IMG/VR virus record: IMGVR_UViG_3300027985_001329 | Span: 1 to 21,159 of that record | Direction: 5' to 3' (one strand) | DNA: 21,159 nucleotides | Source: a virus | Shown: positions 12,337-20,908 of the stretch, piece after piece | How positions within the stretch are numbered: the first letter of the stretch is position 1 | Layout of the letters: each line of letters starts with the position of its first letter | Notes under the pieces: model-generated | What the model was told of the DNA's origin: nothing | What the model saw: only the letters and a program-made list of their open reading frames with translations | Databases searched by the model: none | Position numbers and translations under genes: made by a program

Positions 12337-13866
12337 ATGAGTAAAAATGAAAATATTTTTGAGCTGTTTGATAATTTCACTGATGCCTATGAGGTTGCCT
12401 CACATTTTGAACTAATGGAAGATTTCCCGTGTCTGACAGCGTTTTCTGAATTCAGAAATGCTTTTAACTCATATGTTGGATTCGTAGCTGGCGCAAGGAC
12501 TTATTCGCTTGTAAATAGAAACGATTCTTTGATATCACTGTTTTTCCCGGCATTGAAAAGCGAAGAGGCCGAAAATTACATTCGCAGGCTTTCGAATATG
12601 GCCCCGAACAATATCTACAAAAAAGCAATTTCTTCCGTGATCGGGATTATGACAAGAAAAAATCCAATGATTTCAAACCCAGATAAAGCTGATTCTGATT
12701 TTCTTTTAAATGTCGGAAATTCTCTTGATTACAAGAAAATTATAAACAGAAAAATTGCCCCTGCTTTGCTTTCTGGATTCGGAGGAATTTTTGTTGATTA
12801 CTCCGGTTATTCTGTTGTCTGGAATGTTTTTGATGCTCGAAATATTTCAAAAAGAAATCTTAAAAAAATAAATATCAGTGGCGAAGAATATCTAACCAGA
12901 GTGGTAATCGTCACAGATGAATGCAGAGAAAACGAAGAATATGAAAAGAAAATAGAAAAATCGGCGTTTTGCATGAAATTGATTGACAGAGCTATGCTGC
13001 AAAGCTTTCTTGATGGAGAAGAAGTTGAAGCAACAGAAGGTGAAAATGGCAATGATTTTGTTTCTGTTTATGAAAAATATGAAGAAGAGAGAGAGGGAAT
13101 AGTAAGAAAATCTTTTGGTTTTTTCAAAAACAAATCAGGAGAATCTTTTGATAAGATCCCATTTTTTCTTTTTGGTTCTGATGGTTATCAGCCACCATTT
13201 TATGCAGCAGCGAAGAAATCATTCAAGTATGCCGAAGTCGAAAGCCTCTTTGAAGAATCCCTGATGGTCGCAAATTATCCAATGCTCGTTCATAAAACTG
13301 ATGGGAATGCGCTCGAAGTTTCTCAAGATGGAAGCGGAAAATCAGTTGTAAAAATATCGGCAAAATCAATAATTCCCATCGGAGTGAATGAATCGCTTGA
13401 ATTTCTTGAGTGGAATGGAAAATCATTTGAAGCGACAGAAAGACGACTTGACAAAATGGAATATCAGATCGTTTCAATGATCGTAAATAGGCTATCAGAT
13501 CAATCCACAGAAAGAACAAAAGCACAGTACGAGGGTGAACAAATGACAAATACAGCAGTTATTGTCACTCTTGTTGATTCCGCTGAAATTGCGATTCAGC
13601 AGGCCACTGTTGCCAGTGCGTTTTTCCTTGGAATCAAAAACGAAAAAATCCCGGTAATAAAAATAAATCGTGATTTTATAAAAGAAACAGTAGATCCGAA
13701 TTTCATAAACGCAATTATGAATTCGTGGGATAGCAAATTCATGTCAGGAGAAACAGCGACGAAAATTCTGCAAGAAAAAGAAGTGATGCCAGACGCAACA
13801 AATTTTAGAACAGAGCAGGAAAGAATTCAGGAAGAATCAATTTATTCCGGGACTGAGCCAGTTTAA
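12337..13866 (+). CDS. Portal protein (DUF4055-like)
   Basis: A 509-residue protein directly after the large terminase, with GAGG as ribosome site. Motifs consistent with DUF4055 portals: YKKAISSVIGIMTRKNP, then the segment around LLSGFGGIFVDYSGY, PPFYAAAKKSFKYAEVESLFEE, and a C-terminal helical region MEYQIVSMIVNRLSDQ ... EQMTNTAVIVTLVDSA. The size is right for a portal. It forms the ring at the capsid vertex where packaging and the tail attach. Family recall is by pattern; position between the terminase and MuF genes is the strongest support. Confidence 0.82.
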   Translation: MSKNENIFELFDNFTDAYEVASHFELMEDFPCLTAFSEFRNAFNSYVGFVAGARTYSLVNRNDSLISLFFPALKSEEAENYIRRLSNMAPNNIYKKAISSVIGIMTRKNPMISNPDKADSDFLLNVGNSLDYKKIINRKIAPALLSGFGGIFVDYSGYSVVWNVFDARNISKRNLKKINISGEEYLTRVVIVTDECRENEEYEKKIEKSAFCMKLIDRAMLQSFLDGEEVEATEGENGNDFVSVYEKYEEEREGIVRKSFGFFKNKSGESFDKIPFFLFGSDGYQPPFYAAAKKSFKYAEVESLFEESLMVANYPMLVHKTDGNALEVSQDGSGKSVVKISAKSIIPIGVNESLEFLEWNGKSFEATERRLDKMEYQIVSMIVNRLSDQSTERTKAQYEGEQMTNTAVIVTLVDSAEIAIQQATVASAFFLGIKNEKIPVIKINRDFIKETVDPNFINAIMNSWDSKFMSGETATKILQEKEVMPDATNFRTEQERIQEESIYSGTEPV

Positions 13867-15110
13867 TGAAAAAATCAAAATCTGATTTATTTTTTGATAA
13901 ATACATTGAGGATCAAGCCTATCTGAATAGGCTTGATTTTCCATCTGCGAGCAATTTTAAAGAATCTCTTGAAGATATTTCTTTAGAAATAGAGATATTT
14001 TTAGAAGAAAACAAATTGCAAGAATCAAAAAAACAGCTTTTAACGAACTTTCAGAAAAATGTCAAAGACCAACTTCGTAAAATTTACAAAGAGTTAAAAA
14101 CGGACCTATCTGATGATATGAAAGTATCTTCAGAACTTGCATATAAAACAAGCTCAAATGCGTTCAAAAAGATTTTTGATATTGACCAAATAGTTTCTTT
14201 TTCACAAATCCCAAAATCGGCAATAGCTGAATTTTCAAATCTGAATAGAAGTATTAGGTATTTTTCTTCGACAGGAATCAGATCATTCAACACAAGCAAT
14301 GAAATAGACAAATTATTTACTAACCACTCAAAGAAATACCGAAACGCAATTAAACAATCTCTTGAAACAGGTCTGAGCACAAAAGAAGCGTCAAGGTTAT
14401 TCAAGAAAAATTCCGAGAAAATAGACGGACTAAAAAACGCACATGTTGAAACTTTGACCAGAACCGCAATAGCTGAATCAATGTCTTTGGCAAGAGAAAA
14501 AAATGAGGAAGAAAATTTTTCATCTGTAATTTCAGGGCATATGTGGATAACTGTTTTTGACACAAGAACGTCTGTAATTTGCGCGAGTCTCGGGGGAAGA
14601 ATTGCAAAAAAAAGAAGTGAATTCAGGGTTACACCACCGGCTCACCCAAGATGCCGATCAATTTTGATGCCGATAACTGACTTCACTGACACAAAGAATC
14701 TTTCTCAAAATTCAAGAGTTTGGGATGAAAAAATCTACGCTGATAAAGATAGACAGTTACACACAAAATTTGAAAAAAAGGATCAACGGCAAATAAACGT
14801 TGAAAATCCTGGTAACAAATCAAAATTCACATCATTCGATGGATTTTTAAGCCAGCTTCCAAAAGATAGGCAGGTACAATGGCTTGGACCAGAGAAATAC
14901 AAGATTTATCAAACAGGAAAGCTTGGAATGAGCCAGTTGATTGATGGAAGCGGAAAAATCAGAACTGTTAAAGAACTTGCTTCATTGATCGGTCTAAAAA
15001 AAGAAGATCTATCAGAAATAAAAAGACGCGATATAAAAGCGTATAAGCCTGAAATATCAAAATCAGCAAAGAAAATAATTCAAGAAAGACTTGCGGAACA
15101 AAAAAAGTAA
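13866..15110 (+). CDS. Head morphogenesis protein (MuF-type minor head protein)
   Basis: A 414-residue protein starting in TAATG overlap with the portal gene. A long helical N-terminal half ends in the MuF/SPP1 gp7 motif: ARTAIAESMSLAREK-like helix, then HMWITVFDTRTSVICASLGG and TPPAHPRCRSILMPI (residues about 224-270), with the cysteine, histidine and cysteine in the expected order. The extra C-terminal 140 residues include KDRQVQWLGPEKYKIYQTGK, similar to tails seen in other MuF proteins. These minor head proteins bind the portal and are often ejected with the DNA. The next gene follows only after an operator-like leader. Confidence 0.85.
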   Translation: MKKSKSDLFFDKYIEDQAYLNRLDFPSASNFKESLEDISLEIEIFLEENKLQESKKQLLTNFQKNVKDQLRKIYKELKTDLSDDMKVSSELAYKTSSNAFKKIFDIDQIVSFSQIPKSAIAEFSNLNRSIRYFSSTGIRSFNTSNEIDKLFTNHSKKYRNAIKQSLETGLSTKEASRLFKKNSEKIDGLKNAHVETLTRTAIAESMSLAREKNEEENFSSVISGHMWITVFDTRTSVICASLGGRIAKKRSEFRVTPPAHPRCRSILMPITDFTDTKNLSQNSRVWDEKIYADKDRQLHTKFEKKDQRQINVENPGNKSKFTSFDGFLSQLPKDRQVQWLGPEKYKIYQTGKLGMSQLIDGSGKIRTVKELASLIGLKKEDLSEIKRRDIKAYKPEISKSAKKIIQERLAEQKK

Positions 15111-15112
15111 GT

Positions 15113-15190
15113 CTACAATAAAAGTTGTAACTACAATTTAAGTTGTAGAATCTACAATAAAAGTTGTATAAATCTTGAGACAAGATTTAT
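15113..15190 (+). promoter_or_regulatory. Three operator-like repeats plus a 10-bp hairpin before the scaffold gene
   Basis: Near-identical 17-mers CTACAATAAAAGTTGTA (15113-15129), CTACAATTTAAGTTGTA (15131-15147) and the first form again (15152-15168) are each an imperfect palindrome with TACAA/TTGTA arms. Next ATAAATCTTG (15168-15177) is mirrored by CAAGATTTAT (15181-15190) around AGA. TTGTAG (15143-15148), 18 bp, TATAAA (15167-15172) could be a promoter embedded in the sites. Positions 15191-15249 hold only A-rich leader. Confidence 0.65.
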
Positions 15191-15249
15191 TCACATTCCG
15201 AGACGGAAAATCAAAAAAAATTAAATTGCGAGATGCAAAGGGGAAAATC

Positions 15250-15957
15250 ATGCCTGAAATTTTGACAAGCTATGGAAAAATTGAAGATGCGCCGGAGTCA
15301 GAAAGACAGTATTGCAAGATGAATGAAGACGGAAAAGTTATTTATGATAATTCCGGGCTTTTTAATGCTTTGCAATCCGAGAGAAAGACCGCAAAGCAAA
15401 TTCAAAAAGAACTTGAAGAATTGAAGAACTTACAGAAAAAAACAGAAGAACCTGAAAAAAAGAATGAAAAACAGGCAGAAAATAGCGAAGTTGCTGAATT
15501 GAAAAAAAGGCTTGAAATCATTGAAATGCAAAGAAAGGAAGAAGCTGAAAAAAGTAAAAAATTGCTTCTTCAGAGAGAGGTGGAATCTGGGGCTGAAGCC
15601 GCTGGTTTTGATCGTGATTTTGTTGCGTTATACAATGGTGTTTTTTCAAAAGACGATTCAGGTTTATTTGTTTTGGATTCGGACGGGACGGCAAAGATTA
15701 ACCCTGTAACTGGAAAAAGAATGACTGCTGAAGAATTCTTCAAGGAAGAAATAAAGCGAAAGCCAAAATTTTCCAAAGAATCAGCTTCTGGTTCAAATTC
15801 ATCTTTTTCCGGGCAATTAAGACAGACGCAGATTTCAAAATCTGAGGAAAAAGAAATGCGAGAAAGATACGAAACTGCAATCAAAAACGGAAACATCAAT
15901 CTCGTTACACGCCTTGAAAAAGATGCAAGAGAAAAAGGTTTTAACTTTTACGGATAG
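15250..15957 (+). CDS. Scaffolding-like protein
   Basis: A 235-residue protein. ATG 15250 is favoured because AAAGGGG (15237-15243) lies six bases upstream; TTG 15175 lies within the hairpin and has no ribosome site. The middle is a long charged coiled coil (SERKTAKQIQKELEELKNLQKK and onward, then LKKRLEIIEMQRKEEAEKSKK), followed by a globular stretch around GFDRDFVALYNGVFSKDDSG and a helical end. Charged coiled coils between MuF and the major capsid are typical of scaffolding proteins that direct capsid assembly. No protease motif is visible. If the earlier start is used the protein gains 25 residues. Confidence 0.7.
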   Translation: MPEILTSYGKIEDAPESERQYCKMNEDGKVIYDNSGLFNALQSERKTAKQIQKELEELKNLQKKTEEPEKKNEKQAENSEVAELKKRLEIIEMQRKEEAEKSKKLLLQREVESGAEAAGFDRDFVALYNGVFSKDDSGLFVLDSDGTAKINPVTGKRMTAEEFFKEEIKRKPKFSKESASGSNSSFSGQLRQTQISKSEEKEMRERYETAIKNGNINLVTRLEKDAREKGFNFYG

Positions 15958-15967
15958 GAGATAAAAA

Positions 15968-16924
15968 ATGGCCGCTACAACAGCCAGTCTTTTGACAACA
16001 AATAAACTCAATTATCAGGGGAGATGGATTGCCACAAGTCAAAACGAAACCCCTCTGATTAGTTTGATCACCAATTCAATGATGGACAGAGAGGGTTCAC
16101 CTTTTGTCAATGTTGGATCAAGCAAGTTCACAATGGGACAAACTTATTCTCATGCAGCCCCTTCGCAGGGTGGCAGATCAGAGAATGCAATGTTTAATCC
16201 ACCTGATTCAACAATTTTTCTAACGACTCAGGAAGTCGGGTATACTCAAGCAATCCAGAGGGCCGTAAAAATCTCACCAAGAAAACTAAAAGATTACAGC
16301 ATTTCCGGTAATGTCATCATGGATGATATTATCAATCTCCCTGAATGGGATATGCAGATTAACGCAAATCTTGAAAGCATTCGCCTTGAACTTGAATATT
16401 CTGCGCTTTACGGAGTTGAAGTTGATGACTCCGATCCAGATGTGGCTTCTCAAATGAAAGGGCTTTTTACCGCAATCACAACTAATGCGATTGACGCAGG
16501 TGGCTCTGCAATTTCTAAGGCAATTTTTGAGGAAAGTCTCATTGTTGCAATGAAAGGAAACGGAGCAAATCTCAGGAATCCTGTCGTGATTGCCCCATAC
16601 AAACAAATGATCAGGCTGCAAAACCTTTATACAAATACGCCAATGTCAGCAAATATTGGCGGCGCAAATCTGGTTAGGCTTATTGTGCCGACTGTCGGCG
16701 ATGTTCTTCTTGTTCCAAGCGTTAGAGTTGCATCAACTTCGATCGGACTTTTTGACCTTAGCTGGCTGAACATTGTTTCAAATACTCAGCCTGGACAAAA
16801 TCAGATTTCAATTGTCGACTCTCAGACTGTCACAAGAGGTGTTCTTAAAGATATTCTTGTTGATGCAGGTCTTGATTTTGGGCATGAGTCTAAACACGGC
16901 GCAATCACAAATCTTGCAGCATAA
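15968..16924 (+). CDS. Major capsid protein (SU10-like, HK97 fold)
   Basis: A 318-residue protein. AGGAG precedes ATG 15968. Matches the SU10-type major capsid pattern: QNETPLISLITNSMMDREG near the N-terminus, QEVGYTQAIQRAVKISPRKL, the long helix around INANLESIRLELEYSALYG, MKGLFTAITTNAIDAGG, then NPVVIAPYKQMIRLQNLY and a C-terminal ending VDAGLDFGHESKHGAITNL. Length and position (after scaffold, before neck genes) fit. It forms the icosahedral shell. No maturation cleavage site can be claimed from sequence alone. Confidence 0.87.
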   Translation: MAATTASLLTTNKLNYQGRWIATSQNETPLISLITNSMMDREGSPFVNVGSSKFTMGQTYSHAAPSQGGRSENAMFNPPDSTIFLTTQEVGYTQAIQRAVKISPRKLKDYSISGNVIMDDIINLPEWDMQINANLESIRLELEYSALYGVEVDDSDPDVASQMKGLFTAITTNAIDAGGSAISKAIFEESLIVAMKGNGANLRNPVVIAPYKQMIRLQNLYTNTPMSANIGGANLVRLIVPTVGDVLLVPSVRVASTSIGLFDLSWLNIVSNTQPGQNQISIVDSQTVTRGVLKDILVDAGLDFGHESKHGAITNLAA

Positions 16925-16936
16925 GAAGGAGCGGCA

Positions 16937-17425
16937 ATGAAAAATATTATTCTTTTAGTTTTCGTTGCCCTCTTCTCTGTTTTTTTGCAAGCAGAGAACA
17001 GGGCAGATTCGCTAACTTCTGCAAGCCCAGAATTAAGGCAATATCTTTCATCTATTGAAAAAGGAATGCAAGGGGACGCGCTTTGGAGAAGCTATTCTTC
17101 AATTGAGCTTTCAACAGCAACAATCAATGCGACGACTACTACTTTATATTTCCCGGTTCAGCTTGTCGATTCGAGTAATAATTTAATGCAATGGTTTAAC
17201 GATACAGTTACACCATTTTCTGTTGCTCAAAGTATTTCAACTTCTGTCGGTCAGGCGGTGCTGCCTGCAAGCTCAAAGGCGTTTTACGCTGGTTCTGCTG
17301 GCCTATCTGTTACAATTACTGGTACTTGGGCCATTGGTGACTATATCACTGTTACAATCCCGGCACTTTCTGATGGGTGTCTTGACGCTGTTACAGCAAC
17401 ACAAATTTTGACATTTACGGAGTAG
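16937..17425 (+). CDS. Signal-peptide-bearing protein next to the capsid gene
   Basis: A 162-residue protein with AAGGAG before ATG 16937. Residues 1-19 (MKNIILLVFVALFSVFLQA) form a clear signal peptide; cleavage at LQA/EN is plausible. The mature part is rich in serine and threonine and beta-prone (TTTTLYFPVQLVDSSNNL; SVTITGTWAIGDYITVTIPALSDG), as in decoration or fibre domains. The gene position directly after the major capsid is where decoration proteins are normally coded. An exported protein there is odd. Options are a virion protein with a hydrophobic N-terminus, or a surface protein acting on the host. No family was recognised. Confidence 0.6.
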   Translation: MKNIILLVFVALFSVFLQAENRADSLTSASPELRQYLSSIEKGMQGDALWRSYSSIELSTATINATTTTLYFPVQLVDSSNNLMQWFNDTVTPFSVAQSISTSVGQAVLPASSKAFYAGSAGLSVTITGTWAIGDYITVTIPALSDGCLDAVTATQILTFTE

Positions 17426-17427
17426 AA

Positions 17428-17646
17428 ATGAAAAAAATTGATTCTTTGGAAGCTGTAGAAACTTCATTGAAGGAAAAAATTGATGGTGAAATTGTCTATG
17501 TCGGAATCACTTCTTTTTTCATGGACGGGGAAGTCCACAGGGCAGATTTTGATAAGCATAGAAAATGCTGGTTTTTCAGAATCACTAAAGACATGAAAGA
17601 CAATGTTGTAAAAGAGATTTTTTCAAGAAGAATTGATCCGAGGTAA
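17428..17646 (+). CDS. Hypothetical 72-aa protein
   Basis: I do not recognise this protein. It starts two bases after the previous stop, with CGGAG as ribosome site. The 72 residues contain alternating strands and helices (EIVYVGITSFFMDGEVHRADF; KCWFFRITKDMKDNVVKEIF). It is a small soluble protein in the neck region; a head-fibre or joining accessory role is possible but not supported by motifs. Confidence 0.65.
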   Translation: MKKIDSLEAVETSLKEKIDGEIVYVGITSFFMDGEVHRADFDKHRKCWFFRITKDMKDNVVKEIFSRRIDPR

Positions 17647-17648
17647 AA

Positions 17649-18170
17649 ATGGCGATATTTTTTGATTCAACTGTCGGTGGAGATACAGCAAATTCTTACT
17701 GTACGGTTGCCGAACTCAATCAATATCGTGAAAACTTGGGCTTAGCTGTTCTCTCAGATGCAGCGGCCCAAGTTGCTTTGATTAAAGCAACATTGTGGCT
17801 TGAAAATCAATATAGATTGCTTTGGAATACTCAAAACAAAACAACATCAACGCAGGCGCTTCATTTCCCACAAACCGGAGCTTATGACTATTCCGAAACT
17901 TTGATTTCTTCAGATGTGATCCCAGATCAGATTAAAAAAGCGGTTTACGAGTATTCCATCAGATCTTCTGGGCAATCAAGCCTTGATCCAGCGCAAAAAA
18001 CAAATGTAAAAATGCAGGAACTTTCTGGACTTGGAACTCAGGAATTTTTTGGAAAAAATGTAGATGGAAGTTTACCTGATGATTTTAAATTTATAGATTC
18101 AATTTTATCGGGATTGATAAAAGGCCGCTCTGGAACTTTAAGAATCCTTGATTTATCGAGATACGCATGA
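17649..18170 (+). CDS. Head-tail adaptor (DnaT-like / gp6-type)
   Basis: A 173-residue protein. The opening AIFFDSTVGGDTANSYCTVAELNQY, then LIKATLWLENQYRLLW, TQALHFPQTGAYDYSE and IPDQIKKAVYEYSIR match phage proteins labelled DnaT-like that act as connector adaptors in the neck. The label refers to fold likeness, not to a replication role. The position between capsid and stopper agrees. GAGG precedes the start. It overlaps the next gene as ATGA. Confidence 0.75.
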   Translation: MAIFFDSTVGGDTANSYCTVAELNQYRENLGLAVLSDAAAQVALIKATLWLENQYRLLWNTQNKTTSTQALHFPQTGAYDYSETLISSDVIPDQIKKAVYEYSIRSSGQSSLDPAQKTNVKMQELSGLGTQEFFGKNVDGSLPDDFKFIDSILSGLIKGRSGTLRILDLSRYA

Positions 18171-18547
18171 GCTTAAAAACAGATTTTGAAAAATTAAGAG
18201 ATGATCTATTTTCTGATTTTTCAGATTTCATTGAATCTTCAGCGACTTTAAAAGATAGACCAACAAATACATATAACCCAGCCACTGGAACAAATTCTGT
18301 TTCATTTTCAGTTTCAGAAACAATCGAATGTTTTCTGAAAGATTATTCGCAACAGCAGGTATCTGGAGAGATACTGCCAGGTGACACTGAGATAATTATA
18401 AATCCATCTGGACTTTCTCAAGATATAACAACTGCTGCAATTATTACAGCGTCCGGAAAAGAATATAAAGTTTTGAAAGTAAATCCGGTTCCAAAAACAA
18501 ATCCTGTAATTTTTAGATGTCATTGCAGGGGGAGCGCTGGTGCCTGA
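18167..18547 (+). CDS. Head-completion stopper-like protein
   Basis: A 126-residue protein with a helical N-terminus (KTDFEKLRDDLFSDFSDFIES) then a beta barrel: YNPATGTNSVSFSVSETIECFLKDYS, EIIINPSGLSQDITTAAIITASGKEYKVLKVNP. Small beta-barrel proteins at this position stop the packaged DNA and join head to tail. It overlaps the next gene by eight bases. The assignment is by position and fold pattern. Confidence 0.65.
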   Translation: MSLKTDFEKLRDDLFSDFSDFIESSATLKDRPTNTYNPATGTNSVSFSVSETIECFLKDYSQQQVSGEILPGDTEIIINPSGLSQDITTAAIITASGKEYKVLKVNPVPKTNPVIFRCHCRGSAGA

Positions 18548-19004
18548 TAAAACTCTGCAAATAAAAGGGCTTCCTGAGTTCAAAGAAGCATTAAAAAAAT
18601 TTTCTCAAAAAGTTAATGAAACTCCTGTTACAGCAGCAAAAAAATTAGCTTTGAATATATCAATGCAAACTATTTTAAATTCAAATGTTGATACAGGCCG
18701 CATGATTGGAGGATGGGAAATTTCAACCGGAAATACTGCTTCTTTTCCAGACGGAGAATCTTTTATTGAGTTTGCAGAAATTACAAATCCGGATCAATTC
18801 AAAAATCAAAGAATTGATAAAATGACTTCAAAAATTGACAGAATCAAAAATCCAAAATCAGGAAAACTTTGGTTTGCAAACAATGTAAAATACACAATTT
18901 ATCAGGAATTTGGAACTGAAAAAATGGATGGCACATTTGCTTTAACAAACGCAATCGCCTCGACAACGCAAAGAGCTTTAGAGCTTATCAAGGAAGCAAG
19001 TTAA
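18540..19004 (+). CDS. HK97 gp10-like neck/tail-completion protein
   Basis: A 154-residue protein. GTG 18540 has AGGGGGAG upstream inside the previous gene. Motifs of gp10-type proteins: LPEFKEALKKFSQKV, VTAAKKLALNISMQTI, DTGRMIGGWEIS, then NVKYTIYQEFGTEKM and an alanine-rich C-terminal helix. These proteins shape the neck or tail end. The order (adaptor, stopper, gp10, terminator, tube) is canonical. Confidence 0.82.
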   Translation: MPDKTLQIKGLPEFKEALKKFSQKVNETPVTAAKKLALNISMQTILNSNVDTGRMIGGWEISTGNTASFPDGESFIEFAEITNPDQFKNQRIDKMTSKIDRIKNPKSGKLWFANNVKYTIYQEFGTEKMDGTFALTNAIASTTQRALELIKEAS

Positions 19005-19005
19005 A

Positions 19006-19416
19006 ATGAATTTTTTACAGATAAAAACTACAATAGAAACTGAATTAAGTTCATGGTGGCCGACTTCTGGGAATACTCCAATTCTCTGGGAAAATACGCA
19101 AATGCAAGTCGGAGACGATACAAACATATACATTATTCCGCAAATTATTCCGGCGAATTCTGATAAAATTGAATTTGGGTATGACGGAATCGTTGAAGTT
19201 GTCGGGACTATTTCTTTTAAGGTGATTGGAAAAGTCGATCAAGGGTCAGGGCAAATTTACACAAAAGCAGATTTATTGAATAATCATTTTTCTGATGGTA
19301 AATTTGGAGAAATACACACTTCCGCAGGGAGAATCATTGTTTTAGGAACAAATGAAAATAGGTTTCAAATAAGCGTTTTGATACCATTTAATACATATCA
19401 AAATCCGAGGAGTTAA
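19006..19416 (+). CDS. Tail terminator-like protein
   Basis: A 136-residue protein one base after gp10, with AAGGAA as ribosome site. It begins with a helix (MNFLQIKTTIETELSSWW) and then strands: PILWENTQMQVGD, YIIPQIIPANSDKIEFGYDGIVEVVGTISFKVIGK, ending GRIIVLGTNENRFQISVLIPF. This is the alpha-beta arrangement of tail-terminator proteins (DUF4128-like) that cap the tube. Position just before the tube gene is the main support. Confidence 0.75.
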   Translation: MNFLQIKTTIETELSSWWPTSGNTPILWENTQMQVGDDTNIYIIPQIIPANSDKIEFGYDGIVEVVGTISFKVIGKVDQGSGQIYTKADLLNNHFSDGKFGEIHTSAGRIIVLGTNENRFQISVLIPFNTYQNPRS

Positions 19417-19419
19417 AAA

Positions 19420-20844
19420 ATGAGTACAGTTAATGCAATTGCTAAAGGATCTGGTGTAGAAATTGCCTATATCAGACAAACAGATAAAGATACAATCCCG
19501 TCCTCTGGGACAGTCTATAAAGTAAAATGCGCAGGAGAATCTTTTGATTCAATGCTTCCGAATGAGTTTGATTCCGATGTTTCGTCTGACGGTCAAAAAA
19601 TCGGAACAGTTTCAGGTCTTAGAAGCACAACTGGCGCTCTTTCATCTCTTCAAGATGAATTCGGCGCATATGATGATTTTGACCTTTCTGTTTTGAGGAA
19701 ATCCGCTTTTACAACAGATACCTACACTGATACAGTTGCAACAATGGTCGGTTCTGGTGACGGAACAACAATGGTTATTACCGGATCAGGTTCCACTGAT
19801 TTTTCTACTCTTATCGTTGGTGGGCCGGTTAAACTTGCTGGAACAACTGTAAGTGCAAACGCAGTTGGAATTTTTCAGGTAGTTGCTGCGGCTGCTGGTG
19901 CTTTCACAGTCGGAAAAACAAATAAAGATCAGGACTTTTCTTCTATTTCTGAATCATCTATCGCGCTTACAGTAACCCAAAGATACGCAAAGAACGGTTC
20001 TGATGAATCTGTTATGTTTGTTGTCGAGAAAAGAATCAATCAGGTTAATACGTCGAACGGGTTCAAAAGAGTTCTTGGAATTCAGGGATCATCTTCTACT
20101 GTAAATATCGCTGCTGGTGGAGCTGTTACAAGAGATTTCAGCTTCATTGGCACCGGGAATGGTGTCGCTTCAGATGGAATTGTAGGTCCAAATGGGTGGC
20201 TCGTAGATGGGGCACAGACCGCAGGAGATACGACAATTCTTATCAAGTCAGGGGCAACAGATCCAGCCGCAGGAGACATTTGTTTTATCGAAGGAGATAC
20301 GACAAACACGAAATATACTGTTGTGTCTTTTGCGACTTCTACAATGACAATCACACCAGCTATCAGGGCAAATATCGGAGATAATGATAAAATCTTTTTT
20401 TATAGACCTGCTACAAATGGAGGTGTTGATCAGAAAGTTGAAAACAACCTAGGGTACACGGTTATTGATGGATCTTATCTTTGCGTTACAAGCGGAAATA
20501 TCAATGTAAACAATAACCTTTCTGCGATCAATTGCGTGGGTGACGAAAATCCGACCGAACTTGTCCCTGGAGATAGGCTTGTTTCTGGATCTATTGTTGT
20601 AAACTTTTCCACAAATGTTCAACCTATTTTGACAAAAATTGCAGCGAGAACCAGGTTTCCAATTTCCATTTTCTGCTCTGATATTCTTGGAAATGTAAAA
20701 TGTTTTCAGGTTCCGGAGGCTGTAGGAGATGAGGAAATGGTCAAGCGTGCAGACGCAAGCGTATTGCAGCAAAATATTCCGTTTAAGGCAGAAAAAAGCT
20801 CTACATACGGGACAAATTACATCTTTCACAGTTTGGCAGTATAA
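19420..20844 (+). CDS. Major tail tube protein with inserted beta domains
   Basis: A 474-residue protein with GAGGAG before its ATG. The N-terminus (AIAKGSGVEIAYIRQTDKDTIPSSG) and middle stretches (SLQDEFGAYDDFDLSVLRKS) fit long tail-tube proteins. Two additional beta-rich segments, about residues 105-170 (DGTTMVITGSGSTDF ... GGPVKLAG ... GAFTVGK) and 262-330 (QTAGDTTILIKSGATDPAAG ... KYTVVSFATSTMTITPA), look like small inserted domains of the same type. That explains the length of nearly twice a basic tube subunit. Such inserts may decorate the outside of the tube. The next gene is separated by the pseudoknot region. Confidence 0.8.
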   Translation: MSTVNAIAKGSGVEIAYIRQTDKDTIPSSGTVYKVKCAGESFDSMLPNEFDSDVSSDGQKIGTVSGLRSTTGALSSLQDEFGAYDDFDLSVLRKSAFTTDTYTDTVATMVGSGDGTTMVITGSGSTDFSTLIVGGPVKLAGTTVSANAVGIFQVVAAAAGAFTVGKTNKDQDFSSISESSIALTVTQRYAKNGSDESVMFVVEKRINQVNTSNGFKRVLGIQGSSSTVNIAAGGAVTRDFSFIGTGNGVASDGIVGPNGWLVDGAQTAGDTTILIKSGATDPAAGDICFIEGDTTNTKYTVVSFATSTMTITPAIRANIGDNDKIFFYRPATNGGVDQKVENNLGYTVIDGSYLCVTSGNINVNNNLSAINCVGDENPTELVPGDRLVSGSIVVNFSTNVQPILTKIAARTRFPISIFCSDILGNVKCFQVPEAVGDEEMVKRADASVLQQNIPFKAEKSSTYGTNYIFHSLAV

Positions 20845-20858
20845 ACATATTTAATCTG

Positions 20859-20908
20859 ATTTGGTCTGGTGCGTACCGTTCAGCGCGCCGGGCCAAATAC
20901 TTGAACGG
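20859..20908 (+). promoter_or_regulatory. H-type RNA pseudoknot overlapping the next gene's ribosome site
   Basis: ATTTGGTCTGGTGCG (20859-20873) pairs with CGCGCCGGGCCAAAT (20884-20898) over 15 bp without interruption, three of them G-U, so the structure is RNA. The 10-nt loop TACCGTTCAG contains CCGTTCA (20876-20882), a perfect match to TGAACGG (20902-20908), three bases after the stem. The second stem covers the start of GGAG (20907-20910), the ribosome site for the gene at 20916. It lies in a G/C-rich island between the tail tube and that gene. Confidence 0.65.

Noticed and set aside
14084-14563. 159-aa open frame on the minus strand
   Set aside because: It lies wholly inside the MuF-type gene, has no ribosome site or recognisable motif, and its translation is the antisense of helical coding sequence.
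15175-15249. TTG start giving the scaffold 25 more residues
   Set aside because: TTG 15175 lies in the 10-bp hairpin with no ribosome site; ATG 15250 has AAAGGGG. The extension is not fully excluded, since the codons are open.
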